Source of the DNA: Chamaea fasciata
Lineage: Eukaryota > Chordata > Aves > Passeriformes > Sylviidae
Reading direction: 5' to 3'
Assembly: GCA_029207755.1 (NCBI GenBank)
Contig: JARCOQ010000006.1
Coordinates: forward strand, 71,460,093 to 71,524,092
Length of the DNA: 64,000 bases
A program made the translations under genes and the position numbers. Under the pieces are notes generated by a model. It ran no database searches. It was not told where the DNA came from and was given only the letters and a program-made list of their open reading frames with translations. Shown piece by piece: positions 25,401-35,900 of this stretch (position 1 is the first letter of the stretch; each line of letters opens with the position of its first letter).

Positions 25401-28400
25401 CTACAGTGACTGTAATATAATGACATTTGCAGTGTGCCTTAGGTCCTGAAGTAAGATTCAAGGACGAGCTTTAAATAAATCACAAAACCACTTGGAAAGT
25501 TTCGTGTCAGAAGTTCAGCCCCTAATAAATGATTCAGCTTCGAGGCAGGTCAGAGCCACTTCCCCTCCTTTGCCTTCTCCCTCTCCCTTCACATGAATAA
25601 AGGAAGGAAAAGGGTGCACTGGAAAAAGGACGAACTGTGGTTTTTAAAGAAAATGGAAATCTTTTTTGCTTTCTAGCAGAGAGCAGTGCACAACCCCCAG
25701 TGCAATGTGCTGGAATTTGTGCTCAGATACGACAGCACGGCATTACTCCATTGCTGCCTGCCCTCCTATTTATTGCCAGGACAAGAGGCACATTGTGAGC
25801 ACGGCTCTTCATTTTCTCTTTGCTCATTTCCTATTGCTGCGCTGGTGTTGAGCAGGCTTGTGCTTAAACTCGACGAGACCAGAATTAAACCATATCCTGA
25901 GGAACAGGAGATATTCCTCATGCGACTGATATGTCAGGGGTAGGATTTTTTTTTTGTTTGCACTGCTAACGGTTGTGTTAGGAAAAACCCAGAATTTAAA
26001 TCTGTGCTTTAAAAAGCGAAGGGTACGTTTTCTTTATTCCTTGAGCCGTAGAAACTGACAGTGTCTTTAGAAGCTCTGGCTTCTCTCAAGTTGAGTTTAT
26101 TCTTTTCATATAACTGAAAGCAAAGCAGGGCTTTTGAAGCACTCTCACTTTGCTAAAGGCTGGAAATGACACAGCTGAGTCCCGGGCTTCATTCACACTT
26201 CTCCTGTGCAGGGCTTCCAAGCTGATACTATGAGATGGATCTCTGTGCTTTGCTGAGTTAAAATGCAGCCTGTTAACTTGTGAATGTGTGTCAAATGATC
26301 AGTTAAGGAGGGACAAATTGTTTTAAGCCGGCCGGTGGTTAATGCTGAAGCTAAAGCAAACACAGAAGGGTTTTGCCGTTCGCGGCCTCTGCCCTGGATT
26401 TGGAATCGTGAGTCATTGTTCTCGGTGACGCCTAGAACATTTGGGATTTGTAAAACTTGCCTTCTGAAGCAACGAAGGCACCAGCAACTGCTCTTTCTAA
26501 GCCATGTTTGCTTACTGCTCCTGTGCTTTGCCTCTGCAGTGTTCAGCGTGAACTTTGTTTTCCACAGGATCTCCAGGCGTGGGTGAACGGCGCTCACGAG
26601 AACGGCTTCGTCCTCGTCTCCTTCGGCGCCGGAGTGAAGTACCTGTCGGAAGACATCGCCAATAAGTTGGCACAAGCCCTGGCAAGGCTGCCCCAGAGGG
26701 TTATCTGGAGGTAAGGGCAGTGTTGGAGGAACTTGGGGTGGTTTGGAGCAGGCTTGTTGCCTGCTGAAGCGACTCCTGGGTGGCACAGACGGCGTGACAC
26801 TCCTGAAAAACACATGGCATGAAAATACTGCAATATCCTGGTAGCAAGGAGAAACAGTGATTGTTGTGGCAGAAAAAGACATGGGTTCGTATCCTTGGAA
26901 GGACTGGGGGCGGTGAAAACAAGCTGAGATTATAACATTTGGGATATACTGCCACTATTTTTGATGAAGGAGCTACCCCAGGGCTCACAAATGAATCCTG
27001 ATGACGAAAAGCTTCCATTTTCTTTCTTCTTCCCCTTTCCCCTCACTTTTTTAGGCCCCTTTTCCTCTTTTATGTGTAAATACATGCTTTCATTATTCAT
27101 TTTCCCACTTGCTTGTTCTTCTGTGAGAAATTGAAAGAAGAGAAATTTTCAGGAGTCACAATCAGTAAGAAGCGTTCTCAGCTCTAAAAACATCTTGAGT
27201 AGCGCTCTCAACTCCCTGTAAAAATCCAAAAACTGCTTAGCTCTGCTTCACATCAAGCATCACTGACATAATTTGGTGGAGTTCATGTGAACAATTTTTT
27301 TTCACATATTCAGTGTCTTACACCTCATGGGGGTGTCTCACGACCCTGCCACACTCTTGGAGTTGTATGAATAGTCTTGGTGGCCTGTTCCCACAATTTT
27401 TTAGGGAATGTCCTCGCTGCTGTGTGTAGTTCAAGGATCAAATCCCACGAACAAACAGGAAAAATGGGATTTTTTTCAGGCTGTGGCACAGAATCTGTGG
27501 TCGTAAAGGTAACATTAGTTTTTTTGGAGCAGAGCCACTGTTTTCTTATGAATCCCACAACACTGCTTGGCTTCTAATTAATCATCCACATTTTTCTTAC
27601 TGCTTTTCTTCTGGCCTTTTACTATGTTTTCCCTGGAATATGTATCTTTAGGAAGCATCCCCTTTTTATAGCAAATAAATTGGGAGGATAGCTTTTTTTT
27701 TAATGCCAACCCAAGAATTTAATTTAAAGCCTTCTGTTAAAATTTAAGTATTTATATATCAGCCAAATGTAACTTGGGAGTTTTTGGGGGATTTGGGGTT
27801 TGGTTTTGTTCCTCAGATGATGGAGCTGTATGTTGGACAGAAAAGTGGTGGGTACTGCTCGGTGGTCTTAATGTCATGATCCTCATCAAGGGATTTTTGT
27901 CATTTTTTATAACCTTCTGGTTAGGGAGGACAAACCAGTGACATAATTAATTGCTTTTATGTAACTTAGCATAAATAATTTAGGCTTTTTTTGACATACA
28001 GAAGTACAAGCTAGTTGCAACGATGTGTGTCTTGCTTAATTGGGCATGTGTAGCTGATTCTTTCTGAAGTTGCAGTTCCAGTCCTCTCTAGTGAACAGAA
28101 CAGCTCCATCCTTTAGTGGTTACTTTGGAGGGTTTGATAACTGTTTCCATTTCATGTTGCTGGTTTAGGTTTTCAGGAAACAAACCCAGGAATTTAGGCA
28201 ACAATACCAAGCTGATCGAATGGTTACCACAAAATGACCTCCTTGGTGAGTATCCGTTTCCATTATTTATTGCTTATTCTCGCTTGAGTTCAGTTTGTTC
28301 TTTCAAAAGTACTCTACTGAAGTAGCAGTTATTGTAAAGCCAGGATAATTTCTGTCATGGCAGTCATGGAGCAAGAATATTAAATTGAGATCCGGAGAGA

Positions 28401-30934
28401 GAATTGGACACGTCTCTGTTAATTGTCTTCCCCTGATACGAATTTCATGTTTTACTTACCTTCCAGCACTGTTCACGGAGGAGTCATGAAACTGAGGATC
28501 AGAATAAGTTTTAGAGGGGTGTAAATGCTGTTTTGTAAATACAAGAAAGCTGTACCAGAGCTCGGGCACATATTGCAAGCTGATAATCGTTCTGTTGAAC
28601 TGAGGTGCCTCAGGTTCTCAGGGAGAAATGAAATTTGATATTTTATTTTTCTTTTTCTTCCCTGTCAAAGGGTACCTGAGCACCTTGCAGACCTGAGAGC
28701 TCACCAAATATTTGACCATGTCTGGGGGACCTTGGGTGTCTGTGTGTTCCCTAAAGAGCTCCAATGGGAGCTGCTGAGTGCGTTAAGCATCAAGTGTGTG
28801 TGTGAGCTGGAGAATTTCCCATAACGTAGTGATTAGGCAGATGACTCCTGAAGCAGGTAGATTTGTTTTGGTTACAAGATCGCTCTGAGGCAGGCTGTTT
28901 TTTCCATCACATGGGACTGTCAGGTCTTGCTAACCTCAAGGCATGAAAAGCTTTAGGGAGAGTGTGACATCAGTTGTCCTGCCATTAGAAACGTTTTATT
29001 TCGTACACAACCGTGCTCCCCCTCACTCACGTGTACTGCTAAACCCGCTGGAGTCACCACCTGCGGCTACTCAGGAGTAGGCAATGCATATTAATTACTC
29101 CATTAATCATCCTACATCATTACGTGAGTTTACATTTGCACACGAGAATTTGCTTTGCTTTGGCTGCTCTCTCTCTCTCAGTGTCTAAGGAGATGATTTA
29201 ATGCGTGAGGAATTCCAGCAGAGTGGGTTTAGGTAGAACTTCGGAACAAGTTGCAGTAGTTTTCATCTGCCTGAGTTGCAGCCATAGAAACGTGGTGATA
29301 AATCTGTTGTACCCAGACGCTTCAATAACTTAATATAAAAGAGACAGAAGTGCATTTTGTAACCTTCACGCTTCTTGTGGTTCCAGGTCACTCTAACATT
29401 AAAGCTTTCCTCAGTCACGGAGGCTTGAACAGCATTTTTGAAACCATGTACCACGGCGTGCCAGTGGTGGGCATTCCCCTCTTTGGAGACCATTACGATA
29501 CCATGACCCGGGTGCAGGCCAAAGGGATGGGAATACTACTCAACTGGAAGACCATGACTGAGAGTGAGCTGCACGAAGCCCTAGTAAAAGTTATTAATGA
29601 CCCCAGGTACGGAATGAGCAATTGTTTGTGCATGAGCATGGGAATGAAACCTTTGTGCCGTGGAAAAAACCTGCGTTTGGTTATTTGTTTGTACAGTTGA
29701 GGCAGGTCTGGGTGTTTGTCCCATTTCCCAAGATTACCCAACGGCTGAGGTTTCTGTGTGGGTGCTGGGCTGATTCCTCAGCACCAAAACTCAATTGTCT
29801 CACTTGCTCTTTGTAGCAGTTGCCATGTGGAGGGCACAGAGGTTATGGAAACAAACCTGTCCCAACTTATTCTGTGTTGCAGACCAAGGTCCCTTTGTGT
29901 CTGTCTTGATTACTCCACACGAGCAGTCTGGTTGTGGTGCTGCCTGCAGGGCCTGGAGCAAGATACACGTACATGGTTTGGGTTGTAGCTGAAATGGGGA
30001 GGTATTCAGAAAGAGTGACTCTAAGTTCAGTGATTTTATTTTAAAAAAATTAGTATTTAATGTGTTATTTTCCTGTTCTGGCTCATAATACCTCTCATAT
30101 CCAGGTTAAAAATAGAGAGGGGTTAGCTGGCAGTGTACTGTATTGGGCTAACCCCAGTTTTGGAGAGAGGTGCTGTTGATGCTTCTTGCTTTCCCGGGAG
30201 CAGAGCCTTTCTGGGAGATCGCTGTCAGGAGCAAGCAGCAGGGCAGCGGCAGAGAGGGGGAATGTTGATAGCAACCTCGATAACATCAGTTGCATCACCT
30301 TCCCCTTGTGCAATTATCCTTGGTGTAAAGGCAAGTCCTATGTAAATAACCTGTCAACCCTGCAGACAGGAAAGAAAGAATTTGACAGGGTCATCTGTCA
30401 GGGTGAAAAACCAAAAGTTTTGGGCGAAACTCCGGACCCGAGTGGAAATGGTTTATTGCGAAAGCAGCCCCGGGTTTCTTGCTGTTCTGCATTTCTCTGG
30501 TAATTCAGTTGCACAATGGCATGAGATGACAGCTTTTCCTTTCTTCCTTGTTTGCTTTCCTCCCCCCCAGCTACCGGCAGCGGGCGCGGAGGCTGTCGGA
30601 GATCCACAGGGACCAGCCTGGACACCCCGTGAACCGGACTGTGTACTGGATCAATTACATCCTGCGCCACAACGGAGCCCAGCACCTCCGTGCCGCTGTT
30701 TACAGCATCTCCCTCTTTCAGTATTTCTTACTGGATATTGCCTTGGTCCTACTAGTGGGTGCTGCCTTACTTTACTATGTTTTGACCAGGATGGCAAAAT
30801 TAATCTGCAAGCAGAGCAAACATCTCTGGTCCAATGACAAACATAGCGCTGTTAATGGACACTACCAGAACGGCATCCCCAATGGCAAGTATAGAAGAAA
30901 CGGCCACATTAAGCATGAAAAAAAGGTGAAATGA
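12647..30934 (+). CDS. UGT8: UGT8, ceramide UDP-galactosyltransferase (5 coding exons joined)
   Basis: This enzyme transfers galactose from UDP-galactose to ceramide in the ER lumen, making galactosylceramide, the main myelin glycolipid and precursor of sulfatide. The joined exons give 541 residues, the usual vertebrate length. Visible parts are a signal peptide (about 1-20, ending ARA), a probable catalytic His34 in the ESHLY motif, and Asp138 in LLLVDP. The UDP-glycosyltransferase signature runs from W340 (WLPQNDLL) through FLSHGG (355-360) to GDH (381-383). N-glycosylation sequons are at N78, N333 and N442. One membrane helix spans about 472-492. The cytosolic tail ends KKVK, a KKXX ER-retrieval signal. 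All five exons are intact with no frameshift or premature stop. The first ATG lies two bases after a splice acceptor, so an upstream non-coding exon must exist. Identification rests on recognising the family sequence; other UGTs lack this tail and length. Confidence 0.97.
15831..15848. repeat. (GT)n microsatellite
   Basis: About nine TG units lie just before the minisatellite that starts at 15863. Confidence 0.85.
15863..16022. repeat. AT-rich minisatellite, about 60-bp unit, 2 full copies and 1 partial
   Basis: Units begin at 15863, 15924 and 15981, each with AACCTG and CCCAGCTTTG. Copies one and two share a 41-base core exactly; each ends in an alternating AT tract. The third copy is diverged (GCCGTCCCATCC replaces the core middle) and has no AT tract. 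Confidence 0.9.
16095..16560. promoter_or_regulatory. CpG-rich island-like block inside UGT8 intron
   Basis: This block is far richer in G, C and CpG than the surrounding intron; CpG dinucleotides recur every few bases from about 16110 to 16400. Open frames on both strands (for example 16057-16569 on -) are the expected by-product of GC richness and match no known family. It could be an alternative promoter or an enhancer, or merely GC-rich DNA. Functional assignment is inference. Confidence 0.45.
24865..25310 (-). mobile_element. CR1 LINE fragment, ORF2 endonuclease region, reversed
   Basis: Read on the - strand it shows the CR1 APE-type endonuclease end, with the catalytic SDH motif in a SLACSDHEM context (about 25090-25130), then DNSSLFRDLPGRI and a degraded HHFLQAQ segment. 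The frame is broken by stops and deletions. A CR1-like CAGGGCCTGTGA piece near 25283 lies beyond an internal deletion. It is an old inactive copy, with a T-rich tract beside its left end. Confidence 0.75.
26568..26710 (+). CDS. UGT8: UGT8 coding exon 2 (residues 275-322)
   Basis: This 143-base exon begins DLQAWVNG and ends RLPQRVIW plus two bases of an Arg codon. It is preceded by a TTTTCCACAG acceptor and followed by GTAAGG, so the next intron is phase 2. It encodes the start of the nucleotide-sugar-binding C-terminal domain, including the SFGAGVKYLSEDIANKLA segment typical of UGT8. Retention of the next intron would give a stop codon immediately after the exon. Confidence 0.96.
26711..28168 (+). 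other. UGT8 intron between coding exons 2 and 3
   Basis: A 1458-base GT-AG intron, phase 2, AT-rich with T runs. Nothing else was recognised. Confidence 0.9.
28169..28245 (+). CDS. UGT8: UGT8 coding exon 3 (residues 322-348)
   Basis: This 77-base exon encodes RFSGNKPRNLGNN and TKLIEWLPQNDLL. It carries the N333 sequon (NNT) and the first half of the UGT signature, starting at W340. The acceptor is CTGGTTTAG and the donor is GTGAGT, which splits a Gly codon after its first base (phase 1). Confidence 0.96.
28246..29386 (+). other. UGT8 intron between coding exons 3 and 4
   Basis: A 1141-base GT-AG intron, phase 1. Nothing else was recognised. Confidence 0.9.
29387..29606 (+). CDS. UGT8: UGT8 coding exon 4 (residues 348-421)
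   Basis: This 220-base exon encodes the core of the UDP-sugar-binding signature: HSNIKAFLSHGGLNSIFE, then HGVPVVGIPLFGDHYD and RVQAKGMGILL. It follows a GGTTCCAG acceptor and ends two bases into a Ser codon before GTACGG (phase 2). The HGG and GDH residues that contact UDP-sugar in this family are intact. Confidence 0.96.
29607..30570 (+). other. UGT8 intron between coding exons 4 and 5
   Basis: A 964-base GT-AG intron, phase 2, ending in a run of eight C before AG. Nothing else was recognised. Confidence 0.9.
30571..30934 (+). CDS. UGT8: UGT8 coding exon 5 (residues 421-541 and stop)
   Basis: This exon follows a run of C ending in CAG at 30570. It starts with YRQRARRLSEIHRDQPGH, then carries the N442 sequon (NRT), the membrane helix (about 472-492, YFLLDIALVLLVGAALLYYVL) and a basic cytosolic tail ending KHEKKVK. 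The TGA stop is 30932-30934. The tail carries the KKXX ER-retrieval signal. Confidence 0.96.
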
Positions 30935-32088
30935 GCCAACAGCCCTATGTAAAGTAGTAATGAATCAGATCAGTAATCGAATTGTATCGCTGTAACTTAG
31001 TCTAACAACTACTTAAAACCTCAGTAAGCAGTTCTAACACTCCCCTTCAGTATGTAATATTACGTGACAAAATTCTACAGAACTAAGAGAGGTCTTTAAA
31101 AAAAAAAAAAAAAAGGCAAGCACAACCTAAAATGGAAAATATTTTATTCTTAATACTGATGCAGAGAGGTTATTTTGGCACTGAAGTTTTTAGAAGCCTT
31201 AATTCTCTAAAGTTCTATACAATGACCGTATTTATGAATTTTCAGCTTTTAAAAGCTCAGTGTGTGTTTCCCAAATGAGGCGAGGTTTCTTTTTATTTGC
31301 AGAGGTGTTCTCCTTTTATTTTTTTATTATTTAATATCTCCATTCTTTTAGCTGAGAGAACTCTCTAGTGCTAGTTCTGTGTTTCCTTTGTGGGAGGTTC
31401 AACCTGTTGTGTAAGAGCACTGTTTAAAACACAAATGATTTCCCCCAGTCTTTATGCGAGAAATAGCAAGTTGTGGACTGAGAACACAGACGTTTTAAAA
31501 AAAAATAAAAAAAAAGAAATAATCCTAATGAGCACTGAAGAAAAATGGCAAAAATATGTACTCGTTTTACTGATAAAGCTGCATGACTCTTCTGCTCGCT
31601 ACCGGTACTTTGGAGAAAAGGGTTCTGAGCAAGTCTACAGTGTGTCCTAACTTTAACTGAGACAAAATTTTATTTGTCGCCTTTCTCTGCATACAGAATT
31701 TATGCCACGAAAATATTAGGGAGTCTTATTTCAGTTCCAAATACGGCTGTGTGGGAAGTGGATTTTGCATAATTAAGAAAAATAAGTGAAACAACAGCAA
31801 CAACGACAAAAAAAAGGACTGACAAAAACCTAGCCCTGTGCTTAGTGCAGAAGGTTTTGTAATGGCCCAGGGCTGTGCAGACTCGAACCACTCCTTGGGG
31901 TTTGTTTCAAGGGAACGACCCCCACACAGCGCTCCCCCCGCGCCCCCAGAGTTTGAATGTCTTTCCTGTTAATTCTCATTAAGTTCTTTCTGAATCGCAA
32001 TGTTGTAGATGTTCTCTTTCAATGGTTGTATCTGGAAAAAACAGAAATATTACCTTCTATTAGTCTGGGCCACGCAATCCGTGTTCCG

Positions 32089-32334
32089 CATAGTTGCCAA
32101 TAGGAATTCCGCGCCGCGGGCGGTGTCCAGCCGTCCTGCCCGGGGCTGGTGGCGTGTGTGGGGTGAGGCCCGGCCACCTGGCGGGCGGAGGTGGCCCCGT
32201 GTCCCCCCGCCTCCAACAATCTCCTTCAATCATTGTCGCCGACACGGGACGCTGGCGGTGGTGTGTGCTCCGAGGGGCGGGAATGCCGGGCGTGGAATCA
32301 TTGCTGCCCTGCTGAACCAAAGTTGGCAACTATG
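32089..32334. repeat. GC-rich foldback block with 12-bp perfect inverted ends
   Basis: CATAGTTGCCAA (32089-32100) is repeated exactly in reverse complement at 32323-32334. Between them lies a markedly GC- and CpG-rich interior in otherwise AT-rich DNA. Nested inside are an 8-bp perfect inverted pair, CCCGTGTC (32196-32203) with GACACGGG (32241-32248), and an ACAAT/ATTGT pair (32216-32220, 32232-32236). No target-site duplication is visible outside the ends. It could be a short non-autonomous element or a structured 3' UTR element; the sequence does not decide. Confidence 0.6.
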
Positions 32335-32575
32335 AGTTTTATTTCCATGTCATTCTGTTTACTTGGAATTTGCACTACACACGTTGTGAGTGTACGCTTT
32401 ATTTATTTGTAGTTCGAGGTCCCGTGGCTGAAAGAGAAAGGAGGGAGGCCCGTTTTGCCTTGTGTCGCTCACTAACATGGGAGGAGTTGGGATGATGACG
32501 GGATGCTGAGCTCATCTTCATACACAGTGATGCAATATTTCATCACCATTCCATCAGGAGCCTCGGTCCTACAGC

Positions 32576-32581
32576 AATAAA
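32576..32581 (+). terminator. Alternative UGT8 polyadenylation signal (AATAAA)
   Basis: A canonical hexamer in the UGT8 3' flank, 1.64 kb after the stop. The sequence just downstream is less clearly GU-rich than that after 32877, so this is the weaker candidate. Confidence 0.3.
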
Positions 32582-32876
32582 TAACAGTGCAGACATGTTT
32601 CTAATATGCAGGGCAGCTACTCGTGCTGCTCTCTGAATACTTGAAGAAAAAATGGTATTATAAATATAAGCCTCTTAGCTATACCTTTTTACAATCTCGC
32701 AGCCCATGGCAACTACAGGAGCACACAGAGGCGATGAATGGTGGGATGGTGAGAAGACTTCGAGTGTATGAATGACTTGGTTTAGAATGTGGGGGTTTTT
32801 TGGCATTAAAGAAGGTACAAAAGCACTGACCGGATGATTAAGCATAATTTAATCTCCACTGTGATAAAACTTAAGC

Positions 32877-32882
32877 AATAAA
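32877..32882 (+). terminator. Candidate UGT8 polyadenylation signal (AATAAA)
   Basis: A canonical AATAAA lies about 1.94 kb after the UGT8 stop. It is followed within 20-60 bases by a U/GU-rich stretch and then by a (GT)n tract at about 32962-32977, as expected of a downstream element. An earlier AATAAA at 32576-32581 is the main alternative. Confidence 0.45.
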
Positions 32883-32905
32883 CATGGATTTAATAGAGAA
32901 ATTCT

Positions 32906-35900
32906 GTTGTTGGAAGTATATTTTTGTTCAGTTGCTTGCTGGCTGTCTCAGAGTACCCACCGTGTGTGTGTGTGTGGACGTAAATGTGGATGCTTATTGG
33001 GATACACAGAACTTCTCGGAACTTACTGTGGTGCATGGATGTGTAGTTGAAATCAAAAATATTGCTGGTTTTTGTGATTGTAGGTCGATTTCCTGTAGGA
33101 GCCTTGGATTGAAAGAGAAAATGGTTAATTACGTTTCTTAAAAACAACCCAAACTTTTTGAAGTTGGTGGACGTACCTGGCACAGTGCTTCCCGTTTTGG
33201 TGTTTTCCTGCACATGGTAAGCTCATCACCTCAGGAGCAGGGCTGAAAGGTTTTTTGCAGTGATCTTAGATGAGATGATGGATTTCTTGAGTAGTCCCTG
33301 TACGTACAAACATGCTGCAATGCTTTTGCAAGAACAGGCATTTGCTGCGTCAATTGTATTGCCAAATTCCTGATGAGTCTGATCCACCTCATCTCTGGAA
33401 ATACCTGTTGCGTTTCAACTTTCTTCTAAGTTGAAGCATGAGCTGTTGCTGTTACCTCAGTCCCCTCTTTGCCACAGCAAGCGCATTGTTCCTGTGTTTC
33501 AGACACAGAATCACGCAGTGATTGGCTGTTGGTGTCCAGCCAGCGTTGAAATCAGCCAGATGGCTGAAGGAATGTTAAAAAAGTGTTTAAAAATACGTGT
33601 GGATCTCCAGACTGCATCAGAGTATCAGGGCTGAGGCTTTAGTCACCCCTCTGATCAATGTTAGTTATTACACATTGAGCAGAGAAGACGCTTAAAAGAA
33701 AATGAGTTCATCTTCCAAGACGGTGCTCTGCCACTGGTTGGAAAATGCCACAGTTGGGCCCTACTTACCTTAATGAAAATGACGCCTTTTTCAGAGTTAT
33801 ACACCTGGTTTATTTACAGATATGTGTGTGCTTTCTCCAACAGAAGCCAGCAAATGCTGAGTCTCATTTCAGTGTAAAATGACCAAACACACTACATTGG
33901 GCATTGCTGGTTGCTCTGTACTGAAACAAAAAAAAAGTGGATAGAAAAGACAGCGTTCCTCATACATTGGAAGGTTGGACAGTATTTAGGGACATCTTGG
34001 AAATTCCTATTCTGGGATTTACTATTAGAGTAGGGGATAGAATCATCCAATTGTTTAGGTACATGAGGCTTGTATTACTTAGGTATTAAGTAGTGGTTCA
34101 GGAGGTAAACAGATCAGGAATGGCCAAAGTTCCTTGGGTTGTTACTGAGCCGGTTCAGGAATTGCTCCTTAAAAGAACGGCGTGGGCTGGGAGTGAAGGG
34201 TTCAAGTGTGTCAGGTGGGATTTTGAGGCACAAACACCAGCCTTCCATAGGTTTGTGGGTGCTGGTGTGTGGAAAACAGAAGCACCGACTTAGCAGAATT
34301 GCACTGCATGGAGCATTAGTTGTTAAATGTCAGTGTAATTATTTTTTAATGAAACATTGGTATCTCTGGGAGTAAGAGCTGCTGGGGCATGGTTACTAAG
34401 GCAAGAAACAACATTGACTTTTTGCAGATGAGTACCAAGATTTTTGGCAGCCAAATACTCTTAATGCAGGGGACACCTATAGACACTTCCAATCCAGATT
34501 GAGAGACTGAAATAATGTCAATTTGTACATTTCTGTACTGATAGTAATGGAGACAGAGTTCCTTTACAGTGCATCTGTTCATCTTGTTTGCCTCATGATT
34601 TTGTTGTGCCGTGATCAAATTTAACCAGAGCTTTGTATTATTAGAAATGTTTTACTACATTCCTACATACTTAAGAATCACTTAGAACAAGCTAACAGTC
34701 AAAATTTTAATTTACTACCTACGAGTTTAATTTGTTAGGGAAAAAAGTCTTGCCGGGTCTCAAAAAATGGGGAAGTTACTTTTAAGAAGTGTAGCTGAAT
34801 ACACATAAATATAGACAACGTTCTCTTTTTATAGAGAATCTTGGATTCTGGAAAACAAATGGGTGAAGCTGGGATTGGGAAATGCCAGGAGGTGACAATG
34901 AGATGTTTCTTTCCACACCAGGAAGAATTCCTCGTCCTGCTCCTCCTGACACGGTGTTGCCCCGGCTGGGCTGTGCAGTGTAATAATTAACTTGGGAGAG
35001 ATACAGGCAGCATTTTATGTGTTCACATGTGCTGGTGTTACAAGAAAATGCGGAATTAGAGCAGGCGTTCAAAACTGGAAGGGGCAAGGGTCAGGAGGAT
35101 GCTTGGACTTCAGGGGCTGGTTGGACACGAGCTGCAGTTGGCGCAGAGATGCTCGGCATCCTCTGGGATGTCTCTGTGTTATTTGTGCTCCCCAAAGCTC
35201 ACCTGGTAGTTTCCCAAACTCACTGCAAAAGGATGTGCTGGACTCCTGTGGCAGGCTGATGGGAAGAGATTGGTCTCATTTTAAGCACAAACAGCTCTTT
35301 GCTTCTTGAAATGAAGCAGCAGATACCTGATAATGTCAGATAGAGGCTTTGAGTAAATTCTCATTTTCTGCTCCTGTGAGATTTACGGCAAGGATAAGAG
35401 TTTTCAGCTCCAGCTCATGCCCACTGAGGAATACTTAGTAGAGACAGCAAATACACATGTAGAGAAAATAGAGCTCTATAAGGAATTAACACATTTGCCT
35501 GTGTTTGTTAGAGGTTCTACTCTGTTGTGCCCTGCTTTTTTATGCTTTTATGCATCTTTTTCCAGAAGTTTCTATTATCTTCCCTTTCTGGCACATCAGC
35601 CTTTCTCAGCAGCATTTTTACCGTGTGTTTTCTGGGCTTGCCGAGTGTTGATTCGCCACTTTCCCAAAGCCCCCTTGGCATTTCCCTGCCCTCCTGCTTC
35701 TGCTTTCCAGGATAACTCACCTGGGGACATGGTGGCTGTGCCGGAAGCTGTTCCAATATCTGCAGCCCAGTCCTGCTGGTATGAAAAACTCCTGTGTATC
35801 CCGTATGTCCAGCCTGGGCTCTCTTGGGTGGAGGCGGCCTCACCCGAGGGAACATTTCTGAGGCCAAGATTTCAGTTTGGTCATTGGATTTCACCGCAGA

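Larger units (their letters stand above)
13469..26567 (+). other. UGT8 intron between coding exons 1 and 2 (13.1 kb)
   Basis: A GT-AG intron, phase 0. It holds a (GT)n tract and minisatellite at about 15831-16022, a CpG-rich block at 16095-16560, T tracts at about 19848-19864 and 23866-23881, a T-rich stretch at about 24849-24882 and a reversed CR1 endonuclease fragment at about 24865-25310. No other coding exon was recognised. Confidence 0.85.
30935..32905 (+). other. UGT8: Probable UGT8 3' untranslated region
   Basis: No coding sequence is seen downstream of the UGT8 stop. The region is AT-rich, with an A tract at about 31097-31114, except for a GC-rich foldback block at 32089-32334. AATAAA hexamers occur at 31504-31509 (inside an A-rich run), 32576-32581 and 32877-32882. 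The last has the best downstream GU/U-rich sequence, so the end is placed about 20 bases beyond it. The extent is inferred; shorter alternative ends are possible. Confidence 0.55.

Noticed and set aside
31504..31509. AATAAA as the main UGT8 polyadenylation signal
   Set aside because: It sits inside a low-complexity A-rich run, and a better hexamer with GU-rich downstream sequence lies at 32877.
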